Assembly (NCBI GenBank): GCA_023897205.1
Contig: JAHWDD010000003.1
Coordinates: 2,731,665 to 2,795,664, forward strand
Length of the DNA: 64,000 nt
Source of the DNA: Exophiala sp. HKRS030
Lineage: Eukaryota > Ascomycota > Eurotiomycetes > Chaetothyriales > Herpotrichiellaceae
Reading direction: 5' to 3'
Shown here: positions 24,683 through 36,206 of the stretch, piece by piece
Position numbering within the stretch: position 1 is the first letter of the stretch
Layout of the letters: each line of letters opens with the position of its first letter
Program-made: the position numbers and the translations under genes
The notes under the pieces: model-generated
What the model was told of the DNA's origin: nothing
The model's database searches: none
Seen by the model: only the letters and a program-made list of their open reading frames with translations

Positions 24683-26472
24683 ATGGCGATACCTCAGTCG
24701 GACTTGAAGCATGATGCTAGCACTCACATTGAAGGCAGCAGTCCATGGACCTCAACTGAGGAGGCTCAGGCTGCCGCAGTTGCTGAACACAACACTACAG
24801 TCTGGCAAGCGCTGAAGGAAAACAAGAAAGCAGCATGCTGGTCTGTCATTCTGTCGACATCCATTATTATGGAAGGTTATGACACTGGACTGATGCCCTC
24901 CTTCTACGGCTATCCCGAGTTCGCAAAGAAATATGGTCATTGGTACCCCGAAGCCGATAGCTATCAACTCACCTCTGCGTGGCAAGCCGGTCTGTCCAAT
25001 GCCGCGATTGTTGGTGTCATCTTTGGCGGGTTCCTCAACGGATGGGCGTCTGCCAAATACGGCTACAAAAAGGTCATGCTGGTGGCGCTGTTCTTCATGA
25101 ACGCTTTCATCTTTATCGTCTTCTTTGCTCCAAGAATTGAGGTTCTGCTCGTAGGGCAAATATTCTGTGGCCTTTGTTGGGGTGTGTTTGCTACCTCAGG
25201 TAAGTTTATGCTTCTCAAAACACATGACTGTACTGACCAAGATAGGACCTGCTTACGCTTCAGAAGTCTGCCCTTTGACTCTACGTGGCTATCTAACAGT
25301 TTTCGTCAATCTTTGCTGGTCGATTGGACAATTTATCGCTGCCGGTATCCTCAAAGGTCTCCTGAATGTTGACAATGAATGGGCATATCGAATTCCCTTC
25401 GCCCTCCAGTGGATCTGGCCTCTGCCGATTGGACTAGCAGTCCTGTTTGCCCCTGAATCTCCATGGTGGCTTCTGCGTACCGGAAAACATGACGAGGCGG
25501 CACGAAGTCTACGTCGTTTAACAAACAAGACAGAAGCAGAAATTCGAGGAACGCTGGCTCAGATGGATCACACGATCGGGATTGAGGAGGAATTGGAGAG
25601 TGGCTCTTCATATTGGGACTGTTTCAAAGGCGACAATCTTCGCCGGACTGAGATTTGCTGCATGACTTTTGCGGGTCAAATGCTGTCGGGAGGTATGTCA
25701 CAACATCCACTCCTCGTGTTGACCTATTGATTGATCGTCACGCAGCTCAATTCGCCTATGGTCCTAGTTACTTCTTCCTGCAAGCAGGCATGTCTGCCTC
25801 GGACGCATACGGCGTAGGCATCGGAAGTACAGGCCTTGCATTCACCGGAACCATCCTCTCGTGGTTCCTCCTTACCTACTTCGGCCGACGCACCATTTAT
25901 ACCTCTGGCATAATTGGACTGACGAGTGTCTTACTGCTAATTGGCATTATCTCGGCCTCATCTTCAAGCGAAGGTGCTCTTTGGGCTCAAGCCTCGCTTT
26001 GCTTGGTCTGGCAACTGTTCTACTCACTCAGTGTTGGTCCCATCTGCTATGCTATCATCTCCGAGACAAGCGCTATTCGTCTCCGACCACAAACTGTCGT
26101 TCTGGCCAGGAACTTTTATAACGTGGTCACTGTTGGCTCACTAGTCATTGAGCCATATATGATGAACCCTACGGCTTGGAATTGGAAGGGCAAAACGGCA
26201 TTCTTGTGGGCAGGGACTGCTGCCTTCACATCTGTATGGGCTTATTTCCGTCTGCCTGAATGCAAGGTGAGTCGTCCCGCTCTATCAAGAAAGACATAAG
26301 CTATCCCATAGCAAGGTCCGCATGCTAACTATCTCTGACACAGGGACGCTCTTACGAGGAGCTCGATATTCTGTTCGCCCGCAAAATCAGCGCCCGCAAG
26401 TTCAAGTACACACATGTCGACGCATACGAACAACAACCAAGCGAGAAGATTGATATCAAGACTGCCGATTGA
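24683..26472 (+). CDS. MFS sugar transporter (alpha-glucoside/hexose permease type)
   Basis: This plasma-membrane sugar:proton symporter has 537 residues in four exons: 24683-25199, 25246-25692, 25746-26266 and 26344-26472. The introns are 46, 53 and 77 nt and keep frame. Markers of the sugar-porter family include EGYDTGLMPSFYG in helix 1, the loop GWASAKYGYKK, the central PESPWWLLRTGKHDEA, QMLSGAQFAYGPSYFF in helix 7, and YFRLPECKGRSYEELDILF at the end (the PETKGR motif varied to PECKGR). The pattern is closest to the maltose/general alpha-glucoside permease group, often used for di- and oligosaccharides. It shares a promoter with the GH78 gene and converges on the GH31 gene. Substrate is inferred from context. 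Confidence 0.9.
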
Positions 26473-26698
26473 GATTGAGGAGCAGTGGCGGTTGCAAATA
26501 TTTGAACGAAAAACATGTCGATGTAGAAGGCGCTTCACTGAAGAAGTGGCAGGAATACCATCTGTGCATGACTCAAGCAATAGTTCACAATTGAGACTTC
26601 GGAAACTCCAAATCAGATGCATTTTCAAGCTCGTAATAATCTGAACACAAGTAAGAATTGAGATTAGACGACCTCTGGTTTGCAAGTCTATGGCTCTG

Positions 26699-28702
26699 CT
26701 AAACTCTTGTAAACACTGGCATTGTGTCAAGTGGACAATTCACCGAGACGGTCTGCCCTCCTTCCGACGTCTCACCATTAAGCCCAACCCACGAGGCACC
26801 TTTTGGCAAGTAAACCTTCCTCTCCTTCAGACCAGCGGCGAGAACAGGGGCGCACAGATACTTTGGCCCATACATATACTGATTCTCCTTCGTCCAACAG
26901 ACATCATCGTCTGGAAAGTCATAAAAGCAAGGCCGCATCGGCGGATCTCCTAACTCATGCGCTGCCTTCATCAATTCTCGGGTGTACCCTCTCAACTCCT
27001 CCCGCACATTCAGATACTTCGTGCAGATGCCGAGGACCTCATCACCGTAGGACCACACCTCATTCGCGGCGCCTGACGCCAGCCAAGCCCCACCCGTGGT
27101 CCCGATGGGTTTCTGGCGTGGCTCGCGGTCGCCATGCAGTCGCATCACGGGGCAATAGGCCGCCCATTGAAACCAGCGCACGAATAATTCGCGGAATTCT
27201 GGGTCATTGGGGTCGCCGCCGTGGAATCCTCCGATATCGGTGGTGAACCACGGTATGCCGCTCATGCCGATGTTGAGGCCGGCTGTGAGTTGGTCCCGAA
27301 AACTGCTCCAGGAAGAAGCAATGTCGCCGCTCCATATTAACGCGCCGTACTTCTGGCTGCCTGCCCACGCGCATCGTGCTAGATTTAAGATGTTTTCTTG
27401 TCCTTCAGCTTTCATGCCGTCGTAAAACGCTTTGGCATATTCGCGAGGGTAGATGTTTCCGATCGAGAGGTTGTTACCTAAATGATAGCGATAGATGTCG
27501 AAATCATATACAGTATATTCGGGCTCGGCCTCGTCCAGCCAGAAAACACGAATACCGCGATCGTAGTAGTTCTTCTTGACCTTGTCCCAGATGTAAGCCT
27601 GCGCTGCAGGATTCGTCGCGTCGAAATGAATGGGATTGCCCTCGCCGAGCATTGATATACGAATACCACGATCCTGACGAACGAGCAGACCGAGCCGTAG
27701 CATTTCGTCAAAGTTCTCCGACTGGCGGTCCACAGTAGGCCAGACCGAGACCATTAGTTCAATGTTCAGAGACTTGAGCTCGGCGATCATCGCGTCCGGG
27801 TCGGGCCAATAGTCCAGATCGAATCTCCAATCTCCTTGTTTCGGCCAGTGGAAGAAGTCGATGACGATAAGATCGATGGGCAGTTTCCGTCGCCGATACT
27901 CTCGCGCGACGGTCAAGACCTCCTCTTGTGTCTGGTACCGTAGTTTACATTGCCAGAACCCCAGGCCGTACTCGGGCATCATGGGTGGCTTGCCTGTTGC
28001 ATTAGCATACGCACGGACGATCTCTTGAGGGTTATCCCCAGCAACAATCCAGTAATCGAGCACTTTTGTCGACAATGCCTCGTATATTGTCACGTTCTTG
28101 CCGAACGTGGCTTTACCGATAGCTGGGTTGTTCCACAGTAGCCCGTAGCCCAGCGACGAGACGACAAAGGGAATAGTCGCTTGAGAGTTCCGCTGTGCCA
28201 GCTCGAGCGTGGTGCCTTTGAGGTTAAGGAACGGCTGTTGATACATTCCCATTCCGTACAGCCTCTCCTCGGGGTCCAGCGACTCGAATCGAGCGGTCAG
28301 ATGATAGTCGCCGCCGAGGTGAGGCTTGAATTCGCGCTGGTGGATGTTGAGCGCACTGCATTTCGGATCTGTCAGGTCCTCGCGATGGCGAGAGTATTCC
28401 TCTAGAATCAGTCTGTCTTGGTTCCAGATTGTGAGTTTGCCACGGCTGATGACGCTAGCCCGGATTCTGCCGTTGGTCAACGAGGAGCTCTTTTCGTTGA
28501 TCGAAATGTCGGCTTGGCTTTCAGAGGGCTTGGACGACAAGGCCCAGTCGTTCAGGGGGAAGACAGCCTCGTGCGTGGCTCTGATACGCAACGCATTTTT
28601 GCCCCATGGTTGGATCGTAAGGGTTTCGGAATCATTGCGGTACACCAGGGTTTCTTTGGCTTCAATGCTGAACATTCTGAGCTGAATGTTTGCCGGGGTC
28701 AT
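26699..28702 (-). CDS. GH31 alpha-xylosidase-like glycoside hydrolase
   Basis: This intact, intronless 667-residue enzyme is a family 31 glycosidase. It has the (beta/alpha)8 opening GLGFWQCKLRYQTQEEV, and the likely nucleophile is Asp390 in VFWLDEAEPE. The acid/base is likely Asp460 in IWSGDIASSW. Other motifs are WFTTDIGGFHGG and WFQWAAYCPVMRLHG. The WLDEAEPE and NIYPREYAKAFYDGM segments look like the bacterial alpha-xylosidase branch rather than the secreted fungal alpha-glucosidases (which have WxDMNE). No signal peptide is visible, so it should act in the cytosol on imported oligosaccharides. The lack of introns and the bacterial flavour make ancient transfer possible. The ATG at 28702 starts the frame. 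Exact specificity (xyloside versus glucoside) is inferred. Confidence 0.87.
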   Translation of the reverse strand: MTPANIQLRMFSIEAKETLVYRNDSETLTIQPWGKNALRIRATHEAVFPLNDWALSSKPSESQADISINEKSSSLTNGRIRASVISRGKLTIWNQDRLILEEYSRHREDLTDPKCSALNIHQREFKPHLGGDYHLTARFESLDPEERLYGMGMYQQPFLNLKGTTLELAQRNSQATIPFVVSSLGYGLLWNNPAIGKATFGKNVTIYEALSTKVLDYWIVAGDNPQEIVRAYANATGKPPMMPEYGLGFWQCKLRYQTQEEVLTVAREYRRRKLPIDLIVIDFFHWPKQGDWRFDLDYWPDPDAMIAELKSLNIELMVSVWPTVDRQSENFDEMLRLGLLVRQDRGIRISMLGEGNPIHFDATNPAAQAYIWDKVKKNYYDRGIRVFWLDEAEPEYTVYDFDIYRYHLGNNLSIGNIYPREYAKAFYDGMKAEGQENILNLARCAWAGSQKYGALIWSGDIASSWSSFRDQLTAGLNIGMSGIPWFTTDIGGFHGGDPNDPEFRELFVRWFQWAAYCPVMRLHGDREPRQKPIGTTGGAWLASGAANEVWSYGDEVLGICTKYLNVREELRGYTRELMKAAHELGDPPMRPCFYDFPDDDVCWTKENQYMYGPKYLCAPVLAAGLKERKVYLPKGASWVGLNGETSEGGQTVSVNCPLDTMPVFTRV

Positions 28703-29410
28703 GCGTCAAAATTCAAGGCAGTATGAACGTTACTGTGTCATTTCTCCAACGACAAGCTACTCATCGCCCTGATGAACAGTGTTATTCCAAGACTTTGCGA
28801 CTGGTTTGGTGTATCGAGCTCGGTAGAAGTGGGAGCGAGACTCGTTCCATGATGGTGGTTCTTCGGAAGCTAACGAGACGGTCGGATGCGATCAACAGCT
28901 GACTGTTGTCGACTAGTCTCCATTACTGAAAAATTGATAATTGTGACTACTTTTAGCCGTTATGTCGGGCGGGCTTTGCGAGGTTGGGGTTGCCATGGGT
29001 TTAGTTAGTACGGGTCATCGCTGATATTCCCAAAACGTCACTTGCGGAGGAGTGTGGAGAAAAGGGGGGCAGTGCTACCGACTGCCAGTTTGAGGAACCG
29101 GTAGAATGCACATAGGCTATGACCACCTCTTATGGAGACGGCTTGTGGCACTCGAAGTGCTTACGTGGGGTGGCCACTGCGCGAAGATCAAAAGATCAAG
29201 GCAGAGGGATGGGGAGAGTCATCGAAAGTCCTCGACTCTTGTAGTCCAAGTTCATGCCCGGAATTTGGCCTAGGTACGACGAACCGTAAGTTGCTGACTT
29301 TGGCATTATCTCAGAGGCAAGACGGCGAGCCCCAGAATTGGTGTGCTTACTATTCCGTATCTGATATATACTGGCACCAAGGCTTTCTCTCCGTTTGGAG
29401 GTGCCTATTG
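28703..29410. other. No gene seen; GH31 promoter and GH140-like 3' side
   Basis: This 708-bp spacer between two genes on the same strand has no supported coding region. It should contain the GH31 promoter (near 28703-29000) and the 3' end of the DUF4038 gene. Confidence 0.45.
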
Positions 29411-31107
29411 TTACCTCTCTAGGACTAGAACCCAATCAAGATGGCCTTGCCCAGTCGGTGGTTGGAACAAAGCCTCGGTAGGATTTTCAAGAGCCACAGA
29501 AGCATCAAACACGTCATACGTTCCGTCTACTGGGTTGTACCAGCTGGAAGTAATGGGCGTGAGAGAAGATCCTGTTATGAACCTCTCTAAGTCGAGCGTG
29601 AAATTCTTTCCCTTGGGAGAATAGACAAGGACAGTCTCTGAACCAGCTTCATCTCTCAAGGCAGCCACGTGGCTATCATTCAACCCCTTCGCGCTTGTTA
29701 TCAGTGTCTGGTCTGGAACAAGGTTCGGATAGCTCTTGCGGTCAGTTAGAACCTTTTTAACGAATTGCATCTGTCCTGCGCCTGGGAGATGGATATCCTC
29801 GCTCCAACTGCGAGCAGGACCAGAACCGGCAGGGTCGAAAAGTTCGGGGACATATATCTGCATCACATTGTCCGAACCATACGTCAAACCTGCGGCTCCG
29901 TAGAATATCTAATTGAGACGTTTTAACATTAGCCAAGTTGATTCCGCAAACAAAGTACATGACTTGAAGGTTGCACATTAGGTTTGGGGACTCACGGATT
30001 GATAGGTACCAATTCGCACATCCGAGGCGTTCCAATATGTGTTGAAGCTCTTCCCATTGATGTATCGTGCTTCGTAATGTGGTTCGTTGTCCAGCACCGG
30101 TCGGATCTTGGAGCTGTACACGTTGTTGTACATAAGGTCGATAGTCTCGTATGCCGACCTTGCATTCCACCATTGAATAGGAGGATTGGGTGGGTAGTCG
30201 CTATGCCCTGACTGAGAAGTATCAAATGAGAGCCAGGCGCGATCGCCAAAGAACGCTGATGCCAGCGCTACAGGGCCTGCGTCAAACCATTGGTTGGTAC
30301 AGTGAATAGTGATTTGTGCATTCGGCCCTTCAGCAGAGATAAGGCCTTCAGCGAGAGCGTCATAAACTGGTGCATAGTCCGTGTAAGTATACTTTGGAGC
30401 GGCTCCTCCGATCTTGTAGTTATTGGCGAAAGCGGTCTTGTTCGTCCAGTAAGGATTTGTGTCTGCTACGAGCAATTTTGGCGTGTTTGGATATCGTGCA
30501 CCAAACCAAGCACCAAATGCATGGGCATTCGAGGCGTTGAGACCTCCTGCTACGTTTGCTGTGAGTAAAGTTAGCCAGCCTCTTTGAATCTAGACTGCTG
30601 CGGGAGATTCATACTGTCTAGATGGATGTGATAGCCCCATGCAGGGACAAACGCGATACGGATGCCATGCTCCCAGGCAATTCCTACCATCTGGTCAACC
30701 GTCTCCCAGTAAGGCTCATTGGGTTTCGTGAAATCTTTATCGATCAGAGGAAGGTCACCATTCCGATTGGCATTATCTAGACTGGATATGTAATTAGTTA
30801 CCAAACGGTCATATTCTGATCGGATCACGCACCCTAGCTGCGTTACTGCTGTCACAAGAACCATGTTGAATCCCTTCTCTTGCCTGTCCTGAAAATAGGT
30901 TTCAATCTCGGTTATATTCAATCTGTGGAACAACAGCCAAGCTGTATCTGCCTGCCAAAAGAATGGCTCGCCGTTGTTCGTTGTGAAATATCGACCATTC
31001 TTGCTGACTTGAAGCGCGTACTCGGGATCATTCGTCACGCTAGCACCTGCAAATGCGACTTTGGCTAGGGAGTACAGACCCAGGAGCTTGATGGATTGAA
31101 GTAACAT
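29411..31107 (-). CDS. Secreted GH140/DUF4038 apiosidase-like protein with C-terminal Ig-like domain
   Basis: This 517-residue protein has exons 31107-30615, 30558-29996 and 29908-29411 and introns of 56 and 87 nt. Residues 1-19 (LLQSIKLLGLYSLAKVAFA) form a signal peptide. The TIM-barrel begins with SKNGRYFTTNNGEPFFWQADTAW, the hallmark of DUF4038. GH140 apiosidases share this fold, and the likely catalytic Glu lies in DNEPHYEA. The end matches the putative collagen-binding/Ig-like domain that follows DUF4038 (SWYNPVDGTYDVF and similar). It should therefore be a secreted glycosidase acting on plant material, possibly removing apiose. Upstream in-frame codons begin only at a TTG, so the ATG at 31107 is chosen. 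Family is firm; substrate is not. Confidence 0.83.
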
Positions 31108-31922
31108 ATTAAATATCGTCCAGCCTGCGATATGTGCTACGAGGAGTTGGATTTCATCACTACTTTGACCATATATGTACTTCTTTACGTTCTTGGTAGA
31201 TAGATTTGGAAAAACTTTTGCGGGCCCCAACCGCGACCAGTTAGTAGGGAATCATGCATGACTCAACGTGACTGCTCGTTATCCCCACGGGGTATGAAAT
31301 CAGACGAGAGGCTGGGATCATGGCAGAAGAATGGACCTCGGATTACTCTATACCGAAGGTATATCGGAAATACCTGTGGTGAGCCCAATGCAAGGGCAGA
31401 AGGACTAGGCCGGGGGCATTTGACTTTAGCGTGCGCCGATCTGTATCGCTCGATAGGACTGAAATCAGGTTCTTGAAATGTGGAGAGATGGCTCATGTTG
31501 GGGGAAGATAGACAAGTTCTACCTCAGTCCACACAGAAACGTAAGCTATTGCTCGGTGTGACGATGGATATTATCCCGAAATTTGCCAAAATTGACCAGC
31601 CCAAGACACACGTTGCTACTTCAAGCGTCGATTGTTGTTTGCTCAGCCAGTTCTGATTGCCACGTTGAGTGAACCACATCGTGACGTTGTCCCTCCTGGG
31701 GCCTTTCCGCAAGTTGTCTGGCAAATTATTCGCAGCATTTATCTTCTTCATTTTGGTGACGAGCAAACTAAAATTTCCAAATTGATCTGGATGTCATCAC
31801 ATTTCGTAGTCTCGAGTTAGATGATTGACTCTTCATACTCAATATGAAAGCACAATCTCGAGGGTCAAAATCTATGAAATATTCGTGTTCAAAAAGCTCA
31901 TACTGAGAAAGATAGTCTTCGC
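31108..31922. other. No gene seen; promoter of the GH140-like gene
   Basis: This spacer of about 815 bp contains no supported gene. It separates the DUF4038 start from the 3' end of the next gene, both on the minus strand, and so should carry the DUF4038 promoter. Confidence 0.45.
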
Positions 31923-33365
31923 TCATGCTTGTGAGAATGTGCCGCGCTGGTAGCCCCAGGCAGACTCCAGATCTTTGATGCGCCATCGTGACCCCCATCC
32001 TGTGCGGGTTTCAATAGAGTCTATCACTTTGACGATAATCTCCTGTTCCTCTCGGTGTGTAAACAATTTCCCGGCAACATAGAGAGGCTGGATTGCATTA
32101 TTGATACATCCAGGGTGTGGATTTGTCAGAGATATTCCAACAATACGACGAGCGTGCCAGAGCAAGGAGTATATAGATTCAGGGGTGCCTTGAGCGCCTT
32201 TGTTATTGACATTGTTATTCATTTCAAGCATGAGGATGCATGCAGTATGATAGAGCTGGTTACTCGATATTGCTGCCCAGTGAGCGAAGAAGATTCTTGG
32301 AAACAACGGATTGTCGATTCCTATACTGGTTGTTTTGACGGAGTGAATTTCAGTAGGCCGCTTTGCGAACCAATATTGCAACTCATCCCATAGTTGAATC
32401 CATCTGATGTGGAAGGATTCATCTTCGCATCCAGTCTCTTCACCATACGACAGATATCTCGTCCTACACGAAAGTAAGTCGCAAGCCTTAGCACATAGGT
32501 AGACTGCGTAGTTGGCGTACATGTCCGGACTATTGAGCCCCCGTCGGATAAATTCATCCTGAACGTTTTTATCTTTAGGGATAGTCGAATCCGAATCTAC
32601 CTCGATGGAAGTCCAGTCGTCGATGGGAAGGACAGTACTCTCGGCTCCATCTGCTATGATCGCTCCGCAAAGATCCATTCGAGCGTAGCACCAAAACACA
32701 GCCTGCAACAAACCGCCCGACATTCCACTGACGCCTGAAGATACGAAGAGAGCCGCACATCCCTCAACATGCCGCCTCCAATCGCGAGGGCTTACACTCA
32801 TCATCTCCAGGACGCATAGAAGACATGCGGTTACAATGACATTTGGTTCCCTGGTATCCAGTGAAGAGGTCAGCGAAGAAATGGCCTCAGAGTAGAGCTC
32901 CAGACTGTCTCGAGATCCATTCGTATCACCTTGGCGCTCAGCTGTTCTTGCCCCAACAGCCAGGAGGGCGTGAAATACAGCTGGAGAACGCTGGGCAAGA
33001 ATCGGTACCTGAATACCGAAGTGGCGTTCCTGATCGAACATGTCCAGCCATGGCGCACAATCAGTGATCCAGACTTGCAGATATCTAAGTGTCTTTGATA
33101 AGGGAATTTGCGTCGTATTGTATTGCAAGTGTTGCCAAAGATACAGGTGGCCAGGCCTAAAATGTTCGGCAAAAGTCTCGGCCTCTTCCAACGTTGCACT
33201 ATTCTCCCGTGTTTGATCATGACTAGTCGCGCCCACAACTAGCCATGATCGCAGCTCAGTTTGTAGTTGTCTGAAGCGCGGGTCTGCGGCATACTCATCG
33301 AAAGTACTCTCGTTAGAAACGGCATCCGGTGAAACAAAATATGCTGTGCCAGAATCAATCTCCAT
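31923..33365 (-). CDS. Fungal transcription-factor regulatory domain protein lacking a Zn2Cys6 cluster
   Basis: This intact, intronless 480-residue protein resembles the ligand/regulatory (Fungal_trans_2-like) half of Zn2Cys6 activators: helices around TEAERQG..DSLELYSEAI, VIVTACLLCVLEMMSVSPRDWRRHVEGC and LYHTACILMLEMN. The usual N-terminal CX2CX6C cluster is absent, and I find none in the few hundred bases upstream in any minus frame. The ATG at 33365 is the first; a GTG sits just before. It could act as a partner or antagonist of the zinc-cluster protein encoded just upstream, or be an old truncated copy. Its place between the glycosidase genes and the pentose enzymes suggests a regulatory role in that block. 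Function beyond the domain is inference. Confidence 0.76.
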   Translation of the reverse strand: MEIDSGTAYFVSPDAVSNESTFDEYAADPRFRQLQTELRSWLVVGATSHDQTRENSATLEEAETFAEHFRPGHLYLWQHLQYNTTQIPLSKTLRYLQVWITDCAPWLDMFDQERHFGIQVPILAQRSPAVFHALLAVGARTAERQGDTNGSRDSLELYSEAISSLTSSLDTREPNVIVTACLLCVLEMMSVSPRDWRRHVEGCAALFVSSGVSGMSGGLLQAVFWCYARMDLCGAIIADGAESTVLPIDDWTSIEVDSDSTIPKDKNVQDEFIRRGLNSPDMYANYAVYLCAKACDLLSCRTRYLSYGEETGCEDESFHIRWIQLWDELQYWFAKRPTEIHSVKTTSIGIDNPLFPRIFFAHWAAISSNQLYHTACILMLEMNNNVNNKGAQGTPESIYSLLWHARRIVGISLTNPHPGCINNAIQPLYVAGKLFTHREEQEIIVKVIDSIETRTGWGSRWRIKDLESAWGYQRGTFSQA

Positions 33366-33784
33366 CACTGCTAGGCGGAAACGATTCTAGATGATTTGAC
33401 CCATCGAGTACCATGTATTTACGGGTAGCCATCAAAATGGAAATTGAAACCTTTCACGGATATGTGTACACTGAAGAGAGCACATGGCAAGATTATGAAG
33501 TATGAAAGATGATATGAAGAGGATGGAAGTCGTGGGTGAATATGACGGCAAAGATGCAGTTTCGGCTGATTCTTTTAGGTAGCCGGATTTGATTCGCCGG
33601 AATCGCCCCTTGGCTTCATCCCGTCAACCCCGATTTTCGCGTAGGCTAGTAGAGCTCGAACACTACAATCACTATGCATCTACAAAGACCGATATAAGAG
33701 TTACAAGTAAGTAGCAGACAAACTTGAGTATGGCTGGCAAGTGCGAATTGCTGAGCTATGACATTCCAGATATAGACCAACCTG
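33366..33784. promoter_or_regulatory. Promoter region with clustered CGG triplets
   Basis: This 419-bp spacer lies upstream of the zinc-cluster-less regulator. Four CGG triplets fall within 55 bp (33546-33548, 33563-33565, 33584-33586, 33598-33600). The last two form a direct CGG-N11-CGG arrangement in a repeated GCCGGA context. Zn2Cys6 factors bind paired CGG triplets, so this may be a target of the neighbouring regulator. The cluster is suggestive only. Confidence 0.35.
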
Positions 33785-35565
33785 TTACACAGCCCCTGCC
33801 CCTGCCGAAACGCTGTATGCAGTTTCTGCATTGCGAATCTCACCCGCGAGATGCAGGCCAGTCGATTTTGAAGCTTCCTGAAGGATGCTAACGACAACTC
33901 CCAGTTGCGCAGGGTGACTCAGTGTTCGTGCGGCATAGATTACACCCGCAACCACAAGAGGATCTAAAACGCTGGCCTCTTTGAACGACGCGGCAATCCC
34001 AATGATACTTTGCATGTGCCAAATCAATGAGTTTGACGATCCGTTTGCAGGTACAGCTTTGACTAGACGCGGCTTGTGCTGGAGTAAGTAAAGGGCTGTA
34101 AGATGGTGAACAACGTTCGCACTGAGAGCGCAAGCATTGCTGAACATGATGACAGGAAACGTGGAATGCTCATAATGCTGTTGCTGGGAAAGTGGGATAT
34201 TGATTCCGTCATCTCGGATCTCAAATATCTGTTGCATTTCCTTGTTCCTCATGGACAACCACATCTGATTATCGCTCCAACACGATTGCCACAAGGTCAC
34301 GAAGGGCATCATGGTAAGGTGATGGGGTCGATAATCGCTCGATAACAAGGTGAGAGCGCGACCAAGAATCTGAAGTACCTGTCGCAACTGTTGTTTGTCA
34401 GTCAGATGCTGACTCGACTGCCACGGCGGGATTCCATTGGTGACTATAGACAAGTCAATAGAGGGAGAACCCACAAGCCTCACAGCGAGACAGAGACGAG
34501 CCCAGCAATCCCACTGCGTCTGAAGGACCGATGACTCTAGCAAAGCAGTCTTCGTATCCTGGGACATTTTCTCAATCCAGGACCGCGGTTCCATCTGGAT
34601 CATGTCGACTAATGTTAGCAGAAGCTCTATGGTACAACGATCTTCCACGTTTACGTCATCGATTCCATTAAAGGCTTGCGTGCAATGAGCTTGGATTGCG
34701 ATCTCGTCTTCCTGCCCATGAGAGCCATCTTTAGATCCTCTTGTGGCACAAGAAATGGCTAGGATACTGTGGTACAATTGAGCACAATTAGTTGATCGGT
34801 GAAGGACTTGGACTCCGAAATAGGACTCCCCAAGATCGAGGTCAAGTCGAGGAGCAACATTGTACCTGAAATATGTCAGGAGGTCGATTTCGCGAAGTTC
34901 CTGATTTCGTTGTGAAGTTGAGGCATCTGGTAGAAGCAGATTTACACATGGTGCTTCTTGTGTCGGGGACGGATTGATCACAGGGTCAATCAAGTTTGAA
35001 GCAAACGTAGAAGACGCTGCGCTTCGACGTTTATGAGAGCCTGTTGCTTGAGTTTCAGGGTTGTAGTGTGGGACTGCGCCGACTGTGGTTGATGAACGTG
35101 TAGCGGATCACTGGGCCCAGTCGTGGAGAATCTTGAGGAATCCCTCTCTATGGCTTCAACGGATTCACGGGCTTCGAGTTGCTGAGAAGGGCGAAGTGAC
35201 TCAACACTGTCATTTGTGACAGAGACTGCGTGTCTAGACCGACTTGAAGCCTTTGAAGCCGACACGGCGACAAAACGTACAGCAGAATACCTGGCATTCT
35301 CAAGAGACTGTGGTTCGGGGACAGGCTGAGACCTTGGCTCAATGAATGTTACATTAAGCCCGTAGCGACACGAAAGATTCTTCCCTTTGCAATTCTGGCA
35401 TACTGGTTTTCCTTCGTCACCTTCGCCATATCTTTAGTCAGTGTCACTTGAAAGCATCGGGAGGTGGTTGTGTAGGTACGAACATTTGCGTCTCCTAGTC
35501 CTGCAGGTCAAACATCCTGTCCGTACACGTCGGCGACCAGAAGACACCTGCGGTTCGTCGGCCAT
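33785..35565 (-). CDS. Zn2Cys6 transcription factor
   Basis: This regulator of about 577 residues has exon 1 at 35565-35480 and exon 2 at 35431-33785, with a 48-nt intron inside the zinc cluster. The spliced cluster is CLTCRTRRRKC, an 11-residue loop, then CQNCKGKNLSC, which fits CX2CX6C...CX2CX6C, preceded by basic RRRVRTG. A Ser-rich linker leads to the fungal regulatory domain (REIDLLTYFRYNVAPRLDLDLGESYFG and on). The frame changes between about 34990 and 35100; one added base in the G run 35070-35072 joins the two frames and gives a plausible linker. The start at 35565 comes from the cluster position. It lies beside the zinc-cluster-less regulator and between glycosidases and pentose enzymes, so it is the best candidate for a local regulator. 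Its targets are unknown. Confidence 0.84.
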
Positions 35566-36206
35566 CAGTCAGGAGAGCCATAGGCGGACCGAAGGTCGTC
35601 AGGCTGTGGCAAAGTGGATGATGAACTGATTCAGAAGGTCGAGCCACCATTAAACCAAATCACAAATAGGCTATAAAGTTCTTGGCGCTTGATCCACTTC
35701 GAGGCGACACTGTGATTTAGCCGTCAGGGTAGGCCGAAGGGGCCCCAGATGGCGGGGAGAGCACTTGTGGGCATCCCTAACTGGAGTTAGGGAGGTCTGT
35801 AAGTCGTGGAGAGAGCATTTCCTAAATCGGAGTTGCCATGCTAGGAAACTCAAAGCGCGGGTGCTTATATCACTCCTAAACGCACCTAGCCTTGTTTGCA
35901 CGCTATGCTAGTTAACTCATTCATTCGAGCCCAACTCTCATGTCGCTGTGCTTTGGGCCGAGCCTCTATTACCCCTTCTCTATGTTAGCCACCAGACCAT
36001 GCTTGCAGGTGAGTGATGATTTTGCGCCACTCTTTCTTGATGTTTTCATGATAGCGAGATTTCCAGGCAACAACCCTTCTGGCTGATATCTTCGTTCAGG
36101 CTAAATATCTGCGGGAAAAGTCGAAATCACAGTGCTTTTGATACTACGGGTGAAACTCATTGCTGAATCGTGCCTCTTTGATCTTCGTATCACCTCTCTC
36201 TCAAGC
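35566..36206. other. No gene seen; divergent promoter of regulator and LAD-like gene
   Basis: This spacer of 641 bp separates the divergent starts of the Zn2Cys6 gene and the alditol dehydrogenase gene. No coding region is supported. A shared or adjacent promoter would link the two genes. Confidence 0.45.
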
